From NCBI RefSeq assembly GCF_020536995.1, contig NC_068365.1, positions 32,217,148-32,281,147 of the forward strand: a DNA stretch of 64,000 bases, written 5' to 3'. This document shows, in pieces, positions 38,243 through 50,110 of the stretch. Origin of the DNA: Dreissena polymorpha. Lineage: Eukaryota > Mollusca > Bivalvia > Myida > Dreissenidae. A program made the position numbers and the translations under genes. How positions within the stretch are numbered: the first letter of the stretch is position 1; every line of letters starts with the position of its first letter. The notes under the pieces were generated by a model. The model did not search any database. It was not told where the DNA came from and saw only the letters and a program-made list of their open reading frames with translations.

Positions 38243-38442
38243 TAGTTTAAACCTGTTTATTTTAGCTGGATGGCATAGAAAGCCTTAGGTTTATTTGGAC
38301 GCTCTCGACCCTGTTTCCTGGAAATAAAATCAGTACTTGAAGTTTATGTGGGAAATCTCAAGAACGCTCCCACAATGAGGATCGAAACCGTGACGTCCCG
38401 ATCGCTAGGCGGACACCATATCCACTACACCACTGCGACTCG
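38243..38442 (-). mobile_element. tRNA-derived SINE, same family as 39,056
   Basis: Read on the minus strand it starts GTCGCAGTGGTGTAGTGGAT, has the A and B boxes (B box GGTTTCGATCC), then a body ending CCTAAGGCTTTC and AAAATAAACAGGTTTAAACT. It aligns along its whole length with the plus-strand copy at 39,056-39,257, with many substitutions. Confidence 0.8.
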
Positions 38443-38559
38443 TAAAAAGAGAAACAATTCATTGATTTTTTTAACAAAAATATGTTTACTAACAAATGTA
38501 AAATGTTTTAAGAGGCTGAATCAATTATAATAGCACAAAGGAAGTGGAATAATAAATGT

Positions 38560-38636
38560 GTCCGTCCCTTGTATTCGAAACCGGTCGTCTTGAAGCAAAG
38601 TATATGCGCTACCACTGCGCTAAATAATCCTTGTTG
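38560..38636 (-). mobile_element. tRNA-like head
   Basis: Minus strand reads TTAGCGCAGTGGTAGCGCAT and, further on, the B-box-like GGTTTCGAATACA. A similar A-box segment is at 48,845-48,885 on the plus strand. Confidence 0.45.
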
Positions 38637-39055
38637 AACATTGAAACATATCTGCTATGCTCGGCGTATTTTAAAAATTATCGAGGAAAAGCAGTACAAA
38701 CACTTGATTATATTACTGATTTAGAATGATGATATCCGTCAATGAACCCATATCTTAAACAGTTTTCTTAGTCAATCGCCTTATTTCGCTTGTTTGAACA
38801 TAATGCATAATTCGTGTTTAATATGCATGTATGACAATTATTTTGAAAATCGTTTACCAAATTGTTGAAACGATTGAACGGATCGGATATTACGGGCCTT
38901 TTAGTGGATAAGTAAAATGGTGTGTGGCTTTTAATTTGAAGTATATGTGTTGATGTAAAGTTAATGATTGAAAGGAAAGATTGACAATTATCATGACTGC
39001 ATGGCATATCTTGTGGTTGGTAACTTTTAACTACTAATTCAGATGCGAGCTTTAT

Positions 39056-39257
39056 GAGGTCGCCGTGGTGTAATGGATATGGTGTCCGCCTTGCGACCGG
39101 GAGGTCACGGGTTCGATCCCCACCGTGGGAGCGTTCTTTAGATTTCCTCCAAAGACACCAAGTACTGGTTCTAGGCCCAGGAAACGGACTCGAGAGCGTT
39201 TATATAAGCCTAAGGCTTTCGACGCAATCGAGCTAAAATAAATAGGTTTAAACTAAA
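39056..39257 (+). mobile_element. tRNA-derived SINE, best-preserved copy
   Basis: The head GAGGTCGCCGTGGTGTAATG carries an A box and the B box GGTTCGATCCC, closest to an arginine tRNA. The body includes AAGTACTGGTTCTAGGCCCA and the 3' part AAGCCTAAGGCTTTCGACGC, ending AATAAATAGGTTTAAACT. Related copies lie at 38,243 (minus), 43,698 (head only) and 44,533 (decayed). The body after the tRNA part shows that this is a SINE, not a tRNA gene. A link to the bivalve V-SINE families is possible but not shown. Confidence 0.85.
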
Positions 39258-39822
39258 CTAACCGCGCCGGAAGCTGCTTTAAGTGCTTACCCGGAATGTG
39301 TCCCAAAACCCCTGCTTAATGTATATTTGACAATTGCAAATTAAAAACAAAATTCGGCCGCCGAATATTTAACTCGGAAAACTTTCTGAATGTTCGGCAA
39401 CCATTTTGAACGCTCTGTAACTAATCAGTTTGCACACGGTATCTTTAGAAAAACACTCGATTTTCTAAGTGGTGCTGCTATGAGATCATCCCGCTAAGGA
39501 ATTATGCAGTAATGTCGAGATATAGAGCAAAAATGTAAGGAACCTTTAAACGTTTTGATAAAATTCACAAATATTGAAAAACACGTTTCAGATAGGCTCA
39601 TGTATGTTTTTTTGCAAGGAAACAGTAAGGCTGAGCATTTACCATGCCATTAAATATCAACTATATGCATCTGTTAACGATTTAAAAACCTGAGAATGAT
39701 TAAGCGTTACAAACGCGTAACGATTGTATCATTTGGAAAGTTGTGTTGTCATCGTTATATTTGAGACATTACGAGGATTACTTATATAAAGTATAAAATA
39801 CCCGTAGCTTTATGTCAGCACG
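39258..39822. other. Stretch without genes
   Basis: Nothing supported seen. Confidence 0.4.
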
Positions 39823-39895
39823 CATGGCCGAGTGGTTTAAGCGTAAGGCTTTTACTCTAAGGATCAGTGTTTCAAGCCCAGTTGCGATGTACAGT
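39823..39895 (+). mobile_element. tRNA-like sequence (Leu/Ser type)
   Basis: GCACGCATGGCCGAGTGGTT matches the start and A box of Leu/Ser tRNAs, with a B-box-like GTTTCAAGCCC near 39,871-39,881. The variable arm and 3' stem are degraded, so it is a pseudogene or SINE head. Confidence 0.5.
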
Positions 39896-40540
39896 TTTAC
39901 TCATTCTTTAATTGTATTTTTACTTTATACAGGAAATTGTAAGTTTCGATGTTTACATTTATCAATAAAAAGCATTTAATTACAAACTTCAAAACATGCC
40001 AAATCCGTGAAAAGATCCCTTTAACATAAAATAAACGCTAGTTACTTTCTTGCTGATATGGCTGGAAAGTGAGCGCCATTAAACAAAATAGGGATATAGG
40101 GACGTCACCATCTTCACTATCACGTAATTACCCCTTCTGTTAATAAGTATCACTTTTGGCATTCATTGTCAATACTCTCCACAATATAAAGAAAGGTTAA
40201 AATCAAGAAACATGTAATATACCAATTTTCATGCTTGAATTCAGATGTGCCAATACACATTTCAAAATGAGCACGATGGTATGAAAAATCAAATAAGCGA
40301 TTCCCAGACAGTTGTGGTATAAACAAATATGTAAAGATAATACTCGGAAAAAACATACATACATACTATAATCAATAATGAATAATTCCGTATGCAGTAA
40401 ATTGTGTTGTTTTGTTTCTGTTGGAAATAATCGCGAATAAATGTCCAATTTCCTTTACTTTTACGGTTAGATGGATTCAATTTTATAGTGACCTTAGTAA
40501 TACAAGAATCCGATGTAAAACTGTCATTTCATTTACTCAC

Positions 40541-40610
40541 CCTTTTCCTTCACAACAAACACATCAGCCCTCTTTGCCAGCGTAGTAATATAGATTTCAT
40601 CCCAAATATT
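40541..40610 (-). CDS. Possible orphan exon, minus strand
   Basis: Between an acceptor (CCTAG) and a strong donor (GTGAGT) the minus strand reads NIWDEIYITTLAKRADVFVV then KEK, a 23-codon protein-like segment. No partner exon could be joined with confidence. An open frame at 41,112-40,861 on the same strand may or may not belong with it. No family recognised. Confidence 0.2.
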
Positions 40611-42398
40611 CTAGGCTTAATTTGAAGTATTCGCAAAAGGTCTTGCATCCTTCATTATAAACGCTGGTAAAAATTACCAATATGAAACTTTTATACATTG
40701 GTAAGTTTTCGGATATTCAGGTATAGTAACCATTAATGTAAGTTGATTGTATCAAAACGCTTTAACGCAAAGTTACAAAATTGCGCATTGTGGAATTTAA
40801 CTACCGGAGAGCGGAATCATTGACACTTCCAACTGCGAGAGCGTTAATTGCAGGGACGCCTTATGTTCTAAGACATTTTTGTTGTTTTTGAAACTGATGT
40901 AGCATATACTTGATCGTCGTAGAAAGTGATTTTTCTAATTTTGGTTTAAGTTGTGGTTTCATAACTGCATTATAAATTAACCTCTTACGGTTCTTAACAA
41001 CAACAACACGAACTATAGACTCTAACTTACCAAATATACTTATCGAGTATGGCATGGCACATTTGCCATTTTTTGATAATTTATATCTACATTGAATTCT
41101 TTTCTTTAGCAATAAAATAACTAAACAGGCCTAAAAATACTGCCCGAGTTTAAACATTAGTTTTTATGCTGAAATCTGCAAATTTAACCGATTTTATCTA
41201 TGACTATTATTTGAAAAACTGCTCCGGTTAATTTGAATAGCAGTAGTGTATAGTTCATGACGTAGCGCGTGTGACGAAGTGGAACGTTTATCACGTACAT
41301 ATATCATAATACGTTTGAATATTTTTCGTAGCATTGATATGATGGCATAAGGGCCTGTATTTAACATTCTTCATATATTATTATAGGGCCTGAATGCATA
41401 CTCGTATGTTATATTGTTGCATGGATTATACGTGGATTTTATAACATTAATAGAGGTAAGATATTATTCCGAATGTTTTTGTCTTGTTTGGTACTTTTGT
41501 TGTTAAAAATATTCATTAATTTTTGTTACTTTCGATGAGATTTTTACTCTACTCATGCAGTTAATTTGGTATTTTGACTAGTGAGTAGCTAACATTTAAA
41601 AATAAAAGTTGGTTCCTGTTCTGCAAGCGGAAAAAAAGCAGTTTAATATGATTGTATCCGATCACACACGGAATACCCCCAAATTATAAAAAAGATTCTG
41701 TTCGTCCTTAAAGTCGTAAATTTAGGTCGGAAAGCGCATTTTCCTGTCTTTAAGGTCGAATAAAGCCTCAGTAACTACCGTCACACCTCTTGACACCGTG
41801 GCAACATCTACCCCAAAAGCATCCCCGATCAATTAAAGGGAGTACTACGAAGCATAAACCTAACGCTATCATCTTTTACCGCGGTGTCAATGACTGTATG
41901 CGTCTGGTAGGTCATTGTAGTCTATGTCCTATCATTTGTTCTAGTTGTTCGATGCGTGTCCTCAAAATTCGTAACCGTCTTCGTAGTTCTTCGGCATCGA
42001 CATATCACAAATTGTGTATGTTTACTTGTGGAAATTGTCTACTTGGTTGATGGTCAGAGTATATATGTCGACCATTATCAGCTATAGAAAGTCAAAGCGG
42101 GTTTATGTTGTTGTTGTTTTTTGTTTGCGTGACATAATGTATTATGGCTTCATATTTATATTCGGTGTAACAATATATATGCTGAAGCAGACTTGTGTGT
42201 GTCAACTGTGTACTGTTGCTTCTGAACAAACAGTACATCCGTAATTTTAAAGCACGATGTATATAGTTTGATTTATTGAGGCATACATTGTTGTTTTAGA
42301 ACAAAATTATATCCGCAATTTGAAATCACACAGAACATACTTTAATTCATTAGGTCATAAAGTGTATATTGTTTTCATGATGTAAGCATAATAAAGAT

Positions 42399-42505
<107 letters not shown>

Positions 42506-42828
42506 TTATAATTAATATTATCATTATCATTATTATAATTATTTAATGATGATGATAAGAATAATAATACTTGTAAATGAGTGTGAAACGATCTCATTAT
42601 TTTAATTGCTATTTATGTAAAATGTAAAATAAAAAGATGTATACATAAAACTATTATATTTATAAATTGAGAAGGAATCAGATGGTTTGTAGGCCTTCCT
42701 TTTCAGAACAATTCGTTATACAACTATTTTTACTTCTACTATTACTGCTACTATTGCAAATACTATTTATAATAATTATATAAAAATGTTAATGATAATA
42801 ACATTCATTATATTTATTATCGACATTA

Positions 42829-42965
42829 TACCACTACTACTACTACTACTAGTGCAACTGCTACTACTACTACTACTAATAATACACATTATAATTATTA
42901 CTATTATTATTATTATTATTATTATGATTATTACTATTTAATAATAATTATTATTATTATTATTA
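42829..42965. repeat. (CTA)n and (ATT)n microsatellites
   Basis: Two short CTA runs (42,831-42,877) followed by ATT runs to about 42,965. Confidence 0.9.
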
Positions 42966-43697
42966 CAATTAATAGAAATAAATTGAACAATGCATTATTA
43001 TTTGCAATAATTCGACACTCTTGCACACCGTTCGGAATCGTCATTTATCATACATGTATTGTTACTAAGAATAGGTATGATAGCATTAAGAATGACCGAT
43101 GCTCTGATTACTATTTTTAGTAGCAGCACTATCGTGAAAGATATACATATGTTATTTCGCAGTTATGTTTTCATTGTAAATAGTCGGAAGAAAACGCTTT
43201 AACATTTGTGATATCAGAAGCATATTATGGAATGTATCACATGCGCCACGGACAGTGAGTACTTTGTATACATTGCAAATGGTATTTTCAAACTTACACG
43301 CAGTATCATGTCCTTTTTAAAAAGTTTACCATATGTGCGCAATAAAATGTCATGCGCAATAAAAGCGCGTTTTTTTTTAAATCCAATAACTCGCATTAAA
43401 TATTATTGGCGTCGCTCTGGAGAGCGGCGACTAGTATGTAATGCATTTTTTTTTCGCTTATGGGAGGAGCAGTTATTGTACGGATCAATGTATATATTTT
43501 TGTTTTAAGAATATCTTGCATAGTGGTGATTTTTTGTGTAAATTAGTGTAAATAAGTTCTGCATTTGTGCCTATTTAATTTAGTACAACATTTATTTCCA
43601 ATAATGCAAAGTTAATTCTTTTAATTAATAGCTAAACACAGGGACTGGTGAAACTTTATATAGATAGTCAACATTTTTGGCTTACACTTTCAAGTTT

Positions 43698-43768
43698 CAA
43701 GTGGTGTAGTAGATGAGGTGACCGCCTAGCGATCGGGAGTTGGTGGGTTCAATCCCCAGGTGTGGAGT
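43698..43768 (+). mobile_element. SINE head, truncated
   Basis: AAGTGGTGTAGTAGATGAGG then a B box GGTTCAATCCCC. The sequence resembles the head of the SINE at 39,056, but the body is missing. Confidence 0.6.
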
Positions 43769-43878
43769 ATTGTTTTATATATTATTTATTTTATTTATAT
43801 ATTTATATATAAGACATTTTTAATATTTTAAGACCAGTTTTCCCAGAGCGAGGCACATATTTTTATCACTCTTTCCAG

Positions 43879-43986
43879 GTGAGAAATCCAGCCTCCAACC
43901 TGTGCCTTGACACGCTGGCCAAAGACGAGAAGACGGTGTTTGATATCGGCGTCTTCTCCTGCCAGGGTGGGGCCAGTGCAAGTGAG
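43879..43986 (+). CDS. GalNAc-transferase exon: lectin alpha repeat
   Basis: Acceptor CTTTCCAG, donor GTAAGC; 36 codons, VRNPASNLCLDTLAKDEK to QGGASASE. Confidence 0.85.
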
Positions 43987-46900
43987 GTAAGCAATTAAGG
44001 GGACAACTGTTGTTCAACTGAACGCTCAAGGGGGACAACTGTTGTTCAACTGAACGCTCAAGGGGGACAACTGTTGTTCAACTGTTAACCCTTTACCACT
44101 TAGATACATGTTGACACATCTGTTGTCCCCTTGTAAATATTGAGTCTCAATAGAACCAGGGCTGGTATTCTTATAGGTTCCTCAGAGAATCTTAACTTAA
44201 CCCTTTACCACGCAGATACGTCATTTGACGCATCTGTTTTTCCCCTATAAATTATTGAGTCTCAATACAACCAGGGCGTGTATTGTTATAGCTTCTTCAG
44301 AGAATCTTAACTTAACGCTTTACCACTCAGATACACACTTTCCCACCTTTGTAGTCCATTACAAAATCATTTTAATTCAGGACCTTTAAAACTAGATTAA
44401 ACTTTGAAAGGCTTCAATTTCAACCCTAAGATAATGATGAGCAGCAAACAGCTTTAAACCTGAAAATACTGCAAGAAACTCATTTTCACTTTGCTTCTGA
44501 GAGGGAAAACTGTTGTTTTGCTGTTCAGGTTTTGGAGAGTGGCATAGTGGATATAATGTCTGTCTTATGGTCAAGTGGCCTTTGGTTCATTCTGCACTCT
44601 TAAATGTGTTCTCAAGAGATTGTCTTCAGACATCAAGTTCTGGTTCTACGCAGGAAACAAACTTGAGTGTGTTTCAAAAATCTTTAATATGCCTTTTTGC
44701 AGTCAAGCTCACATAAAAATACCCTTTGGGTAAAGCTACCTGTTGTAAACTGTAACGCACATTAATGTGATTTAAAATCGAAATGTCTGTATATACTCAT
44801 TGTTTGTAAAGGCATCAAGTTTAGCCATTCTGACACTCCAACCTGCGTGCGATTAGTTTTGTGAATATAACACATTTGGAAATCCTTGGTAAATGTTCCC
44901 CTGTACAAAATACACACAATGTTGTTAAAGCAGCAACTGCCATGGTTCTTGACAGTTAAGCTCTGATTGTAGAGGTATTTTTTTCCAGTAAAGCAAAATG
45001 AACTTTTCTCAGTCTCCAAGTTTTATACCACGGTTAATGTAACTTATGGTTAAGTTTGTGAACAAACAGGTGCAGGGTTGCAACAAATAATGTCTCCATG
45101 ACCTTCAAGTGGTGGTTAGGTCATCACCTTATGAGGTTGATGTTCCACACAGATATAGCTGTGGTATTAAATGCTGCTTAGCTAAATCTCACACTATGAA
45201 GTAAAAGGGGGGGGGGCGTTCCTTTGTCTGTCCTTCTGTCCTAAGGCTTTATTACACTTTTCAATGTACAACTTTCAAACTTGCTTCTTATGTGTGTTTT
45301 AAACTTCCTATGCTAAACTAAACAATATTAATGTCCCTTTCTTAGACATTCTATAACATGATTCATATTAAAATCTTTGCTGTCAGGGGGCGGGCTGGGG
45401 TGGGGGTGGGTTAATTTTGTCATCATTATTTTAACAAAGTCCTGTTATATTTTTGGGTAATACATTGTTGGGTAACTGCCATGTACCCAGCATATAGAAA
45501 TAGAAATGAGAAGTACAGACACTTTAAAGTGAAGTGTTTCACCAGTCAAAGTAATAAGTATACTAAAGGCGTGACCCTATTTCACTGAGTAAGGATGATT
45601 TATTTCATTAAACCATAACTTGTTTCTGCCATGCAGGTGTTTTAATTAAAAGTGTTTATACTTTGTCTTTCATTTAACCATTTAATATTTCTGCCATGCA
45701 GGTGTTTTCACTCTTTCATTTACCCATTTCTTATTTCTGCGATGCAGGTGTTTTAATTGAAAGTGTTTAAACTTTGACTTCATTAAACTATTTAATATAT
45801 CTGCCATGCAGATGTTTTCACTTGTTCATTTTCCTCTTTCTTATTTCTGCCACGCAGGTGTTTTCACTGAGTACATATGATGTCTTTCATTTAACTATAA
45901 CTTGTTTTTGCCATGCAGGTGTTTTAATTAAAAGTGTTTATTCTTTGTCTTTCATTTAAACATTTCTTATTTCTGCCATGCAGGGCTTTTCATTGAGTAA
46001 GGATGATGTATTTCATTTAACTATAACTTGTTTCTGCCGTGCAGGTGTTTTAATTGAAAGTTTTTATACTTTGTCTTTCTTTTAACCATTTAATATTTCT
46101 TTCATTTACCCATTTCTTATTTATGCCATGCAGGGGTTTTCATTGAGTATGGATGACCAACTACGTAAAGAAGACGGCTGTATGGGAACGTCTGGGAAGA
46201 ATGGCGACAAAATAGCACTCAGTACATGCTTTTACAGTAATGATCAGAAATTTAAACATGACAAGGTTTGTTCCAGTTTTATTTAGTTATAATCTTTAAC
46301 AAAACATCACTTGGTAGTTTTTGGGTCTCATTCCTCAAGAATGTAATCTTTGAGAAATGTTCTTGTAATAATGACAAGGTTTGTACCAGTATGCATGTAT
46401 AGTTATTTATCCCACTTTTACAGCAAATTTGGTTGATGAAAGCCCCGTTGATTAAATTTCTGCTATAAACCACGGCACGAAATGACACTCCAACCTGTCA
46501 TGTTTTCGACAAAATGACGTCATAAATGCAGTGAAATTACCCAGCTAAGCTAATTTTGATTAAATAAAAAGGTTTACTGAATAAAAAGTGTGATAAGTAG
46601 AATAATAGATTAGTGTTGATTATAAATCAGGTTTATCATGCTCGGCACGAAAACAAAAAAAAACAATCGCCAATGCTTGTGCTTTTTGTTTTCTAAGCCT
46701 CGCAAGATAAACCTGATCTATTATCAACACTAACCTCTTATTCTCTACATATTTCCATATATAGACACGTCAGACTTTACTGAACTTTGACATTTACAGA
46801 ATGAATGTAATATTGTTCATGGAGAAAGTTGTTGATTTTAATTTTTAAATTTTTAAGATGACGTCAGCTGAATATAAAAATTATTCGAACATTAACAGAA

Positions 46901-47999
46901 CATAATAGTCTCTTTTTAATGTTTTTGGAAGTGAACAATAAAATGTGGATTGGTGTATGTTTTTTTTTTGTTCTTTTAATTTTTTTATATGATATAAACA
47001 GCATAAATGTATGACGGCAATGTATGGTTTGAAATTCAGTACATACTACATAATCTAAACATTTTTTCTATGCTTAAAAGAAGAAAATAATTGTTGTTTA
47101 AGTGCCAAATAAATCATGCCAAAAAAGTTCAGAAAAAAGTAGCAGCATAGTTAACTAAAGCTCTCATTAAAGCTGCATACAGATTTGAATTGTTTTTCAC
47201 CAAATAATTTTTGAACTGAAATCTAAAATAATTAATATTATTTAATTTGGAATATTGAAGAATCGCTAAGCATTTACTGCCACTCTCTGTATCATTCTTC
47301 ATGTAGAACATTCTGTAAACAAATATTGATTTCTTCACATCAGAACTTCAAATAGTTATCAGCCAATAAACAAACATTGATTCATTCGCATCATTACTCC
47401 AAATAGTTATCAGTAATTTACAAAGATTGATTCCTTCACATCAGAACTCCAAATAGTTATCAGCCAATAAACACACATTAATTTATAAACCAACATTGAT
47501 TTTATAACATCAGAACTCCAAATAGTTATCAGCAATAAACACACATTGATTCCTTCATATCAGAACTCCAAATAAATCTCATCAATGAACAAGCATTGAT
47601 TCCTTGACATCATATCTCTGAATAGTTATCAGAAATAAACAAAATTGATTTCAAAACATCAAAATTCCAAATAGTTATCAGCCAATAAACAAACATTGAT
47701 TCATAAACAGACATTGATTTCATAACATCAGAACTCCAAATAGTAATCAGGCAACTAACAAAGATTGATTCTTACACAATTGACTCCTTTACATTAGAAC
47801 TCGAAATCGACCAGGAAACACCGATAACTTAAAACTTAATTCTCTATTTTAAAATTTTCAGGACAAAGGTACTATAGTGCATGTAGGAAGTGGCAGGTGC
47901 CTGGACGTTGCAGAAGAAAAGTCAGGTGGAAACATCAGAGTTCGAGACTGCAATGGCGAGGATGCACAGAAATGGTCCATCGAGAATTATTTGACATAG
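43879..47999 (+). CDS. GALNT-like: Polypeptide N-acetylgalactosaminyltransferase, C-terminal lectin exons
   Basis: Three phase-0 exons (43,879-43,986, 46,134-46,265, 47,862-47,999) encode the ricin-B-type lectin domain that ends pp-GalNAc-transferases, the Golgi enzymes that start mucin-type O-glycosylation on Ser/Thr. The three beta-trefoil repeats are visible. They are NLCLDTLAKDEK with GVFSCQGGA (alpha), EDGCMGTSGKNGD with LSTCFYSND (beta), and SGRCLDVAEEKSG with IRVRDCNGEDAQKWSIENYL (gamma). The gamma repeat ends like vertebrate GALNT1-type proteins. Alpha keeps CLD and beta has lost it (GCMG), which is common. The catalytic exons are not found upstream in the window, so either they lie further away or long introns separate them. 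The stop is at 47,997. Confidence 0.82.
43998..44090. repeat. 33-bp tandem repeat, three copies, beside the splice donor
   Basis: Units of GGGGACAACTGTTGTTCAAC plus TGAACGCTCAA start 12 bases after the donor of the lectin alpha exon. The unit contains the near-palindromes ACAACTGTTGT and GTTCAACTGAAC. Confidence 0.85.
44087..44345. repeat. About 113-bp tandem repeat, 2.3 copies
   Basis: AACCCTTTACCAC starts near 44,087 and 44,199, with a third start (AACGCTTTACCAC) near 44,313. The body holds TATTGAGTCTCAATA-type palindromes and CAGAGAATCTTAACTTAA. Confidence 0.85.
44533..44725 (+). mobile_element. Decayed SINE, same family as 39,056
   Basis: GAGAGTGGCATAGTGGATAT (A box region), then body pieces CAAGTTCTGGTTCTACGCAG and GGAAACAAACTTGAG, in the order seen in the 39,056 copy. 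It lies within the GalNAc-transferase intron. Confidence 0.65.
45580..46133 (+). repeat. Intronic tandem array repeating the splice acceptor of the next exon
   Basis: Eight copies of TTTCTGCCATGCAG or a close variant end at 45,636, 45,701, 45,746, 45,811, 45,856, 45,918, 45,983 and 46,044, before the proper acceptor ending at 46,133. Most are followed by GTGTTTT or GGCTTTTC, the start of the downstream exon, some reading on as TTTTCACTGAGT. Spacings alternate near 65 and 45 bases early in the array, giving a higher-order unit of about 110 bp. The array is a duplication of the intron/exon boundary. Confidence 0.88.
46134..46265 (+). CDS. GalNAc-transferase exon: lectin beta repeat
   Basis: Acceptor GCCATGCAG, donor GTTTGT; 44 codons, GFSLSMDDQLRKEDGCMG to KFKHDK. 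It follows the acceptor array. Confidence 0.85.
46476..46560. repeat. Fragment related to the 389-bp foldback family
   Basis: TTTCGACAAAATGACGTCAT and AAATTACCCAG match the middle of the units at 21,242-22,019. Confidence 0.5.
46606..46745. mobile_element. Foldback MITE
   Basis: Left arm AGATTAGTGTTGAT...ATCAGGTTTATC (46,608-46,638) and right arm GATAAACCTGATC...ATCAACACTAAC (46,709-46,735) pair as a long imperfect hairpin around a loop of about 70 bases. Confidence 0.7.
47340..47815. repeat. About 50-bp minisatellite before the last lectin exon
   Basis: Seven or more degenerate copies of CATCAGAACTCCAAATAGTT plus ATCAGCAATAAACAAACATTGATTCC-type text, ending about 45 bases before the acceptor at 47,861. 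Some units carry extra internal copies of CATTGATT. Confidence 0.85.
47862..47999 (+). CDS. GalNAc-transferase last exon: lectin gamma repeat
   Basis: Acceptor TTTTCAG; 45 codons and a TAG stop, DKGTIVHVGSGRCLDVAE to NYLT. Confidence 0.88.
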   Translation, partial: DKGTIVHVGSGRCLDVAEEKSGGNIRVRDCNGEDAQKWSIENYLT

Positions 48000-48840
48000 T
48001 GGTGTGCCTTCCATGTAGACAATTTAAACATTTGTGATCTGTTATTCTTTTGCTTTTATCTTTCTGTGAACATTCCATTATTGTTAAGGAATTAGTAGGA
48101 CATCAACAGGAGCTTCAAATCAAGCATGATGTAAACGATCAATCTAGTTTTTTATTGGTAAATGGAGGAGTATTAAATACCTTAAAAGATAAGAAATACT
48201 TAACCAGTTTATATAGGTTTGTTGTGGTTTTTTTTTCAAAGAAAAAAATATAGGACTGTATTGCTCTTTTGTGAATCATGCTGATCTATCATTTTTTATG
48301 TTACCGTTTCTCTATACATATACATGAATTCAATTGCTCTGAGAACCGTTTCTTTAGATGCTACAATCAAAATCTGTCAAAGTTATGCATTGGTTTGTAT
48401 GGTAACATTCAAATATCTTTGTGTTGTATATCTTTTTGCCTTATTGATTATTATGATCAAGTTAAGCAATCAAAGTTTGTAGTTTTATTTTTTAACGTTG
48501 TAGAACTATTAAATATTGGCAATTTATAAGAGATGATTTTACCTTTGTATACTGCCAAGTTGTTTGGATTTTTGGCTTTTGGTTTAGATACCAATTTAGA
48601 CTTTGGTGCAAAAGACATACAGACCAAAGGCTCCTGGATTAAAGCCCAATCTTTGTGTTTTAACATCCCGAAAATAAGCCCAAAAGAATTAATTCATTAT
48701 GTTTAAGCTATCAAAATTAAAATCTTGACTAAGATTTTTTGAATTATTGTTTTCTTAATGGATAATCATCATTTGAAATCAGTAGAATAATGAAGCTTTG
48801 TAATGCTTTTCCTCAATAAAGCGTTTTTGCGGTAAGACAC
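48000..48840 (+). other. Probable 3' untranslated region of the GalNAc-transferase
   Basis: No coding sequence; the first AATAAA on the plus strand after the stop that looks suitable is at 48,815-48,820. A short open frame at 48,278-48,529 has no protein features. Confidence 0.35.
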
Positions 48841-48844
48841 TACA

Positions 48845-48890
48845 GCCTGCATTGCGCAGTGGTAGCACGCTTATTGTTTCAGAGGGTCTA
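48845..48890 (+). mobile_element. tRNA-like fragment
   Basis: TGCATTGCGCAGTGGTAGCA is an A-box region like that at 38,560-38,636 (minus). The 3' half is missing. Confidence 0.35.
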
Positions 48891-49329
48891 GTTTTATATC
48901 ATAGGGACAGCAATATAATTTATTCATCAGTTTTTTACTTTTTTGTAATTTGTAAAGACTATTTAAGACATTATATAATTAGTTTTAGTAAACACATTTG
49001 ATGATATTTTTTGTGTACAATAACCTGTTAACAAGTTCCTTCAAGGAAAATTATAACTTGCCAATCGGGAATTGTTATCTGGGAAACACTTTTTCTCATC
49101 TTTACTTAAGGTCTCTTACGGTACTTAGTATTATGTGTCTTTCAGATTCTCTATATTTACTTTGTGGGTTTTGGTACTGTGTGAATGAGATATACAAGCC
49201 TGTGTGAGTGTTATACATATAACAGTAGTTGGAATGTAAGTTGAATAAGTAACACATTTGTAATTAAAATCCATTATACACAGAACAGTACATAGTTAGG
49301 CGGAATCTTTAAATTATTAGCTTACCTGA

Positions 49330-50110
49330 GCATGTAGAGCTCATGGTTAGCCATTGTGGTCGGTCTATTTCAGCTATTCATTACCACTCGTAGAGGCGGC
49401 AGTTTACATCCAATCTTGATAAAACTTGCTCATAATGTTTATCTTGACGATATATAGGCCAAGTTTAATTCTGGGTCAAATGCCTCCAGAAGCTAGGTCA
49501 ACAGGTAAAATCTAAGAAAAACCATGTACATCTGTAGAAGCTACATTTACTCAATCTTTTTGAAACTATGCACGATTGTTTTTTCTTGACAGTATTTAGG
49601 TAGAGATTGGATCTGGGTTAAAAAAAGGTTACCTGGTGTAATCTTAGATAGACCTTGTGATCATGCAAGTCATGTGCGTTCAAAATAATAGGTCACACGG
49701 TCGAATCTTAGAAAATCTTTATAACCATTTATTAGGCCACATATATGACTCAATCTTGATAAAACAGTATCTGGGCAGATTTCAAATCTTGGTCACATGG
49801 TTTCAAAAACTAGGACACTTTATAAAAAACATTGATACCACTCTAAAGGTTCTCAATCTTGATAATATTTGTTCAAAATGTTACCATTACAATGGATAAG
49901 CAACATTTGAATCTAAGTCATGTGCATCCAATGACTAAATCACAAGGTCACATGTATTATCATGATGAAACTTGGTCAGAATGTTTATCTTGCCAATATT
50001 AATGCCTTTCGTGACTTTGGATCAATAGATTTGAAACTTTAGTCATCAGGACAAGTATTTGACAATCAGAAACACCTAGAGCGATGCATGCACCATCATG
50101 ACCCTCTTGT
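49330..50110. repeat. Degenerate array of TAGGTCA/CTTGATAAAACTTGGTCA-type units
   Basis: Recurring phrases (ATCTTGATAAAACTTG, ATGTTTATCTTGAC, AACTAGG, GTCACA, ATCTTAGAAAA) appear in shifting order over almost 800 bp. Such units are familiar from bivalve genomes as an old dispersed repeat; no protein is encoded. Confidence 0.6.

Noticed and set aside
39056-39131. A functional tRNA gene
   Set aside because: The tRNA-like part continues into a SINE body shared with other copies, so it is a retroposon head.
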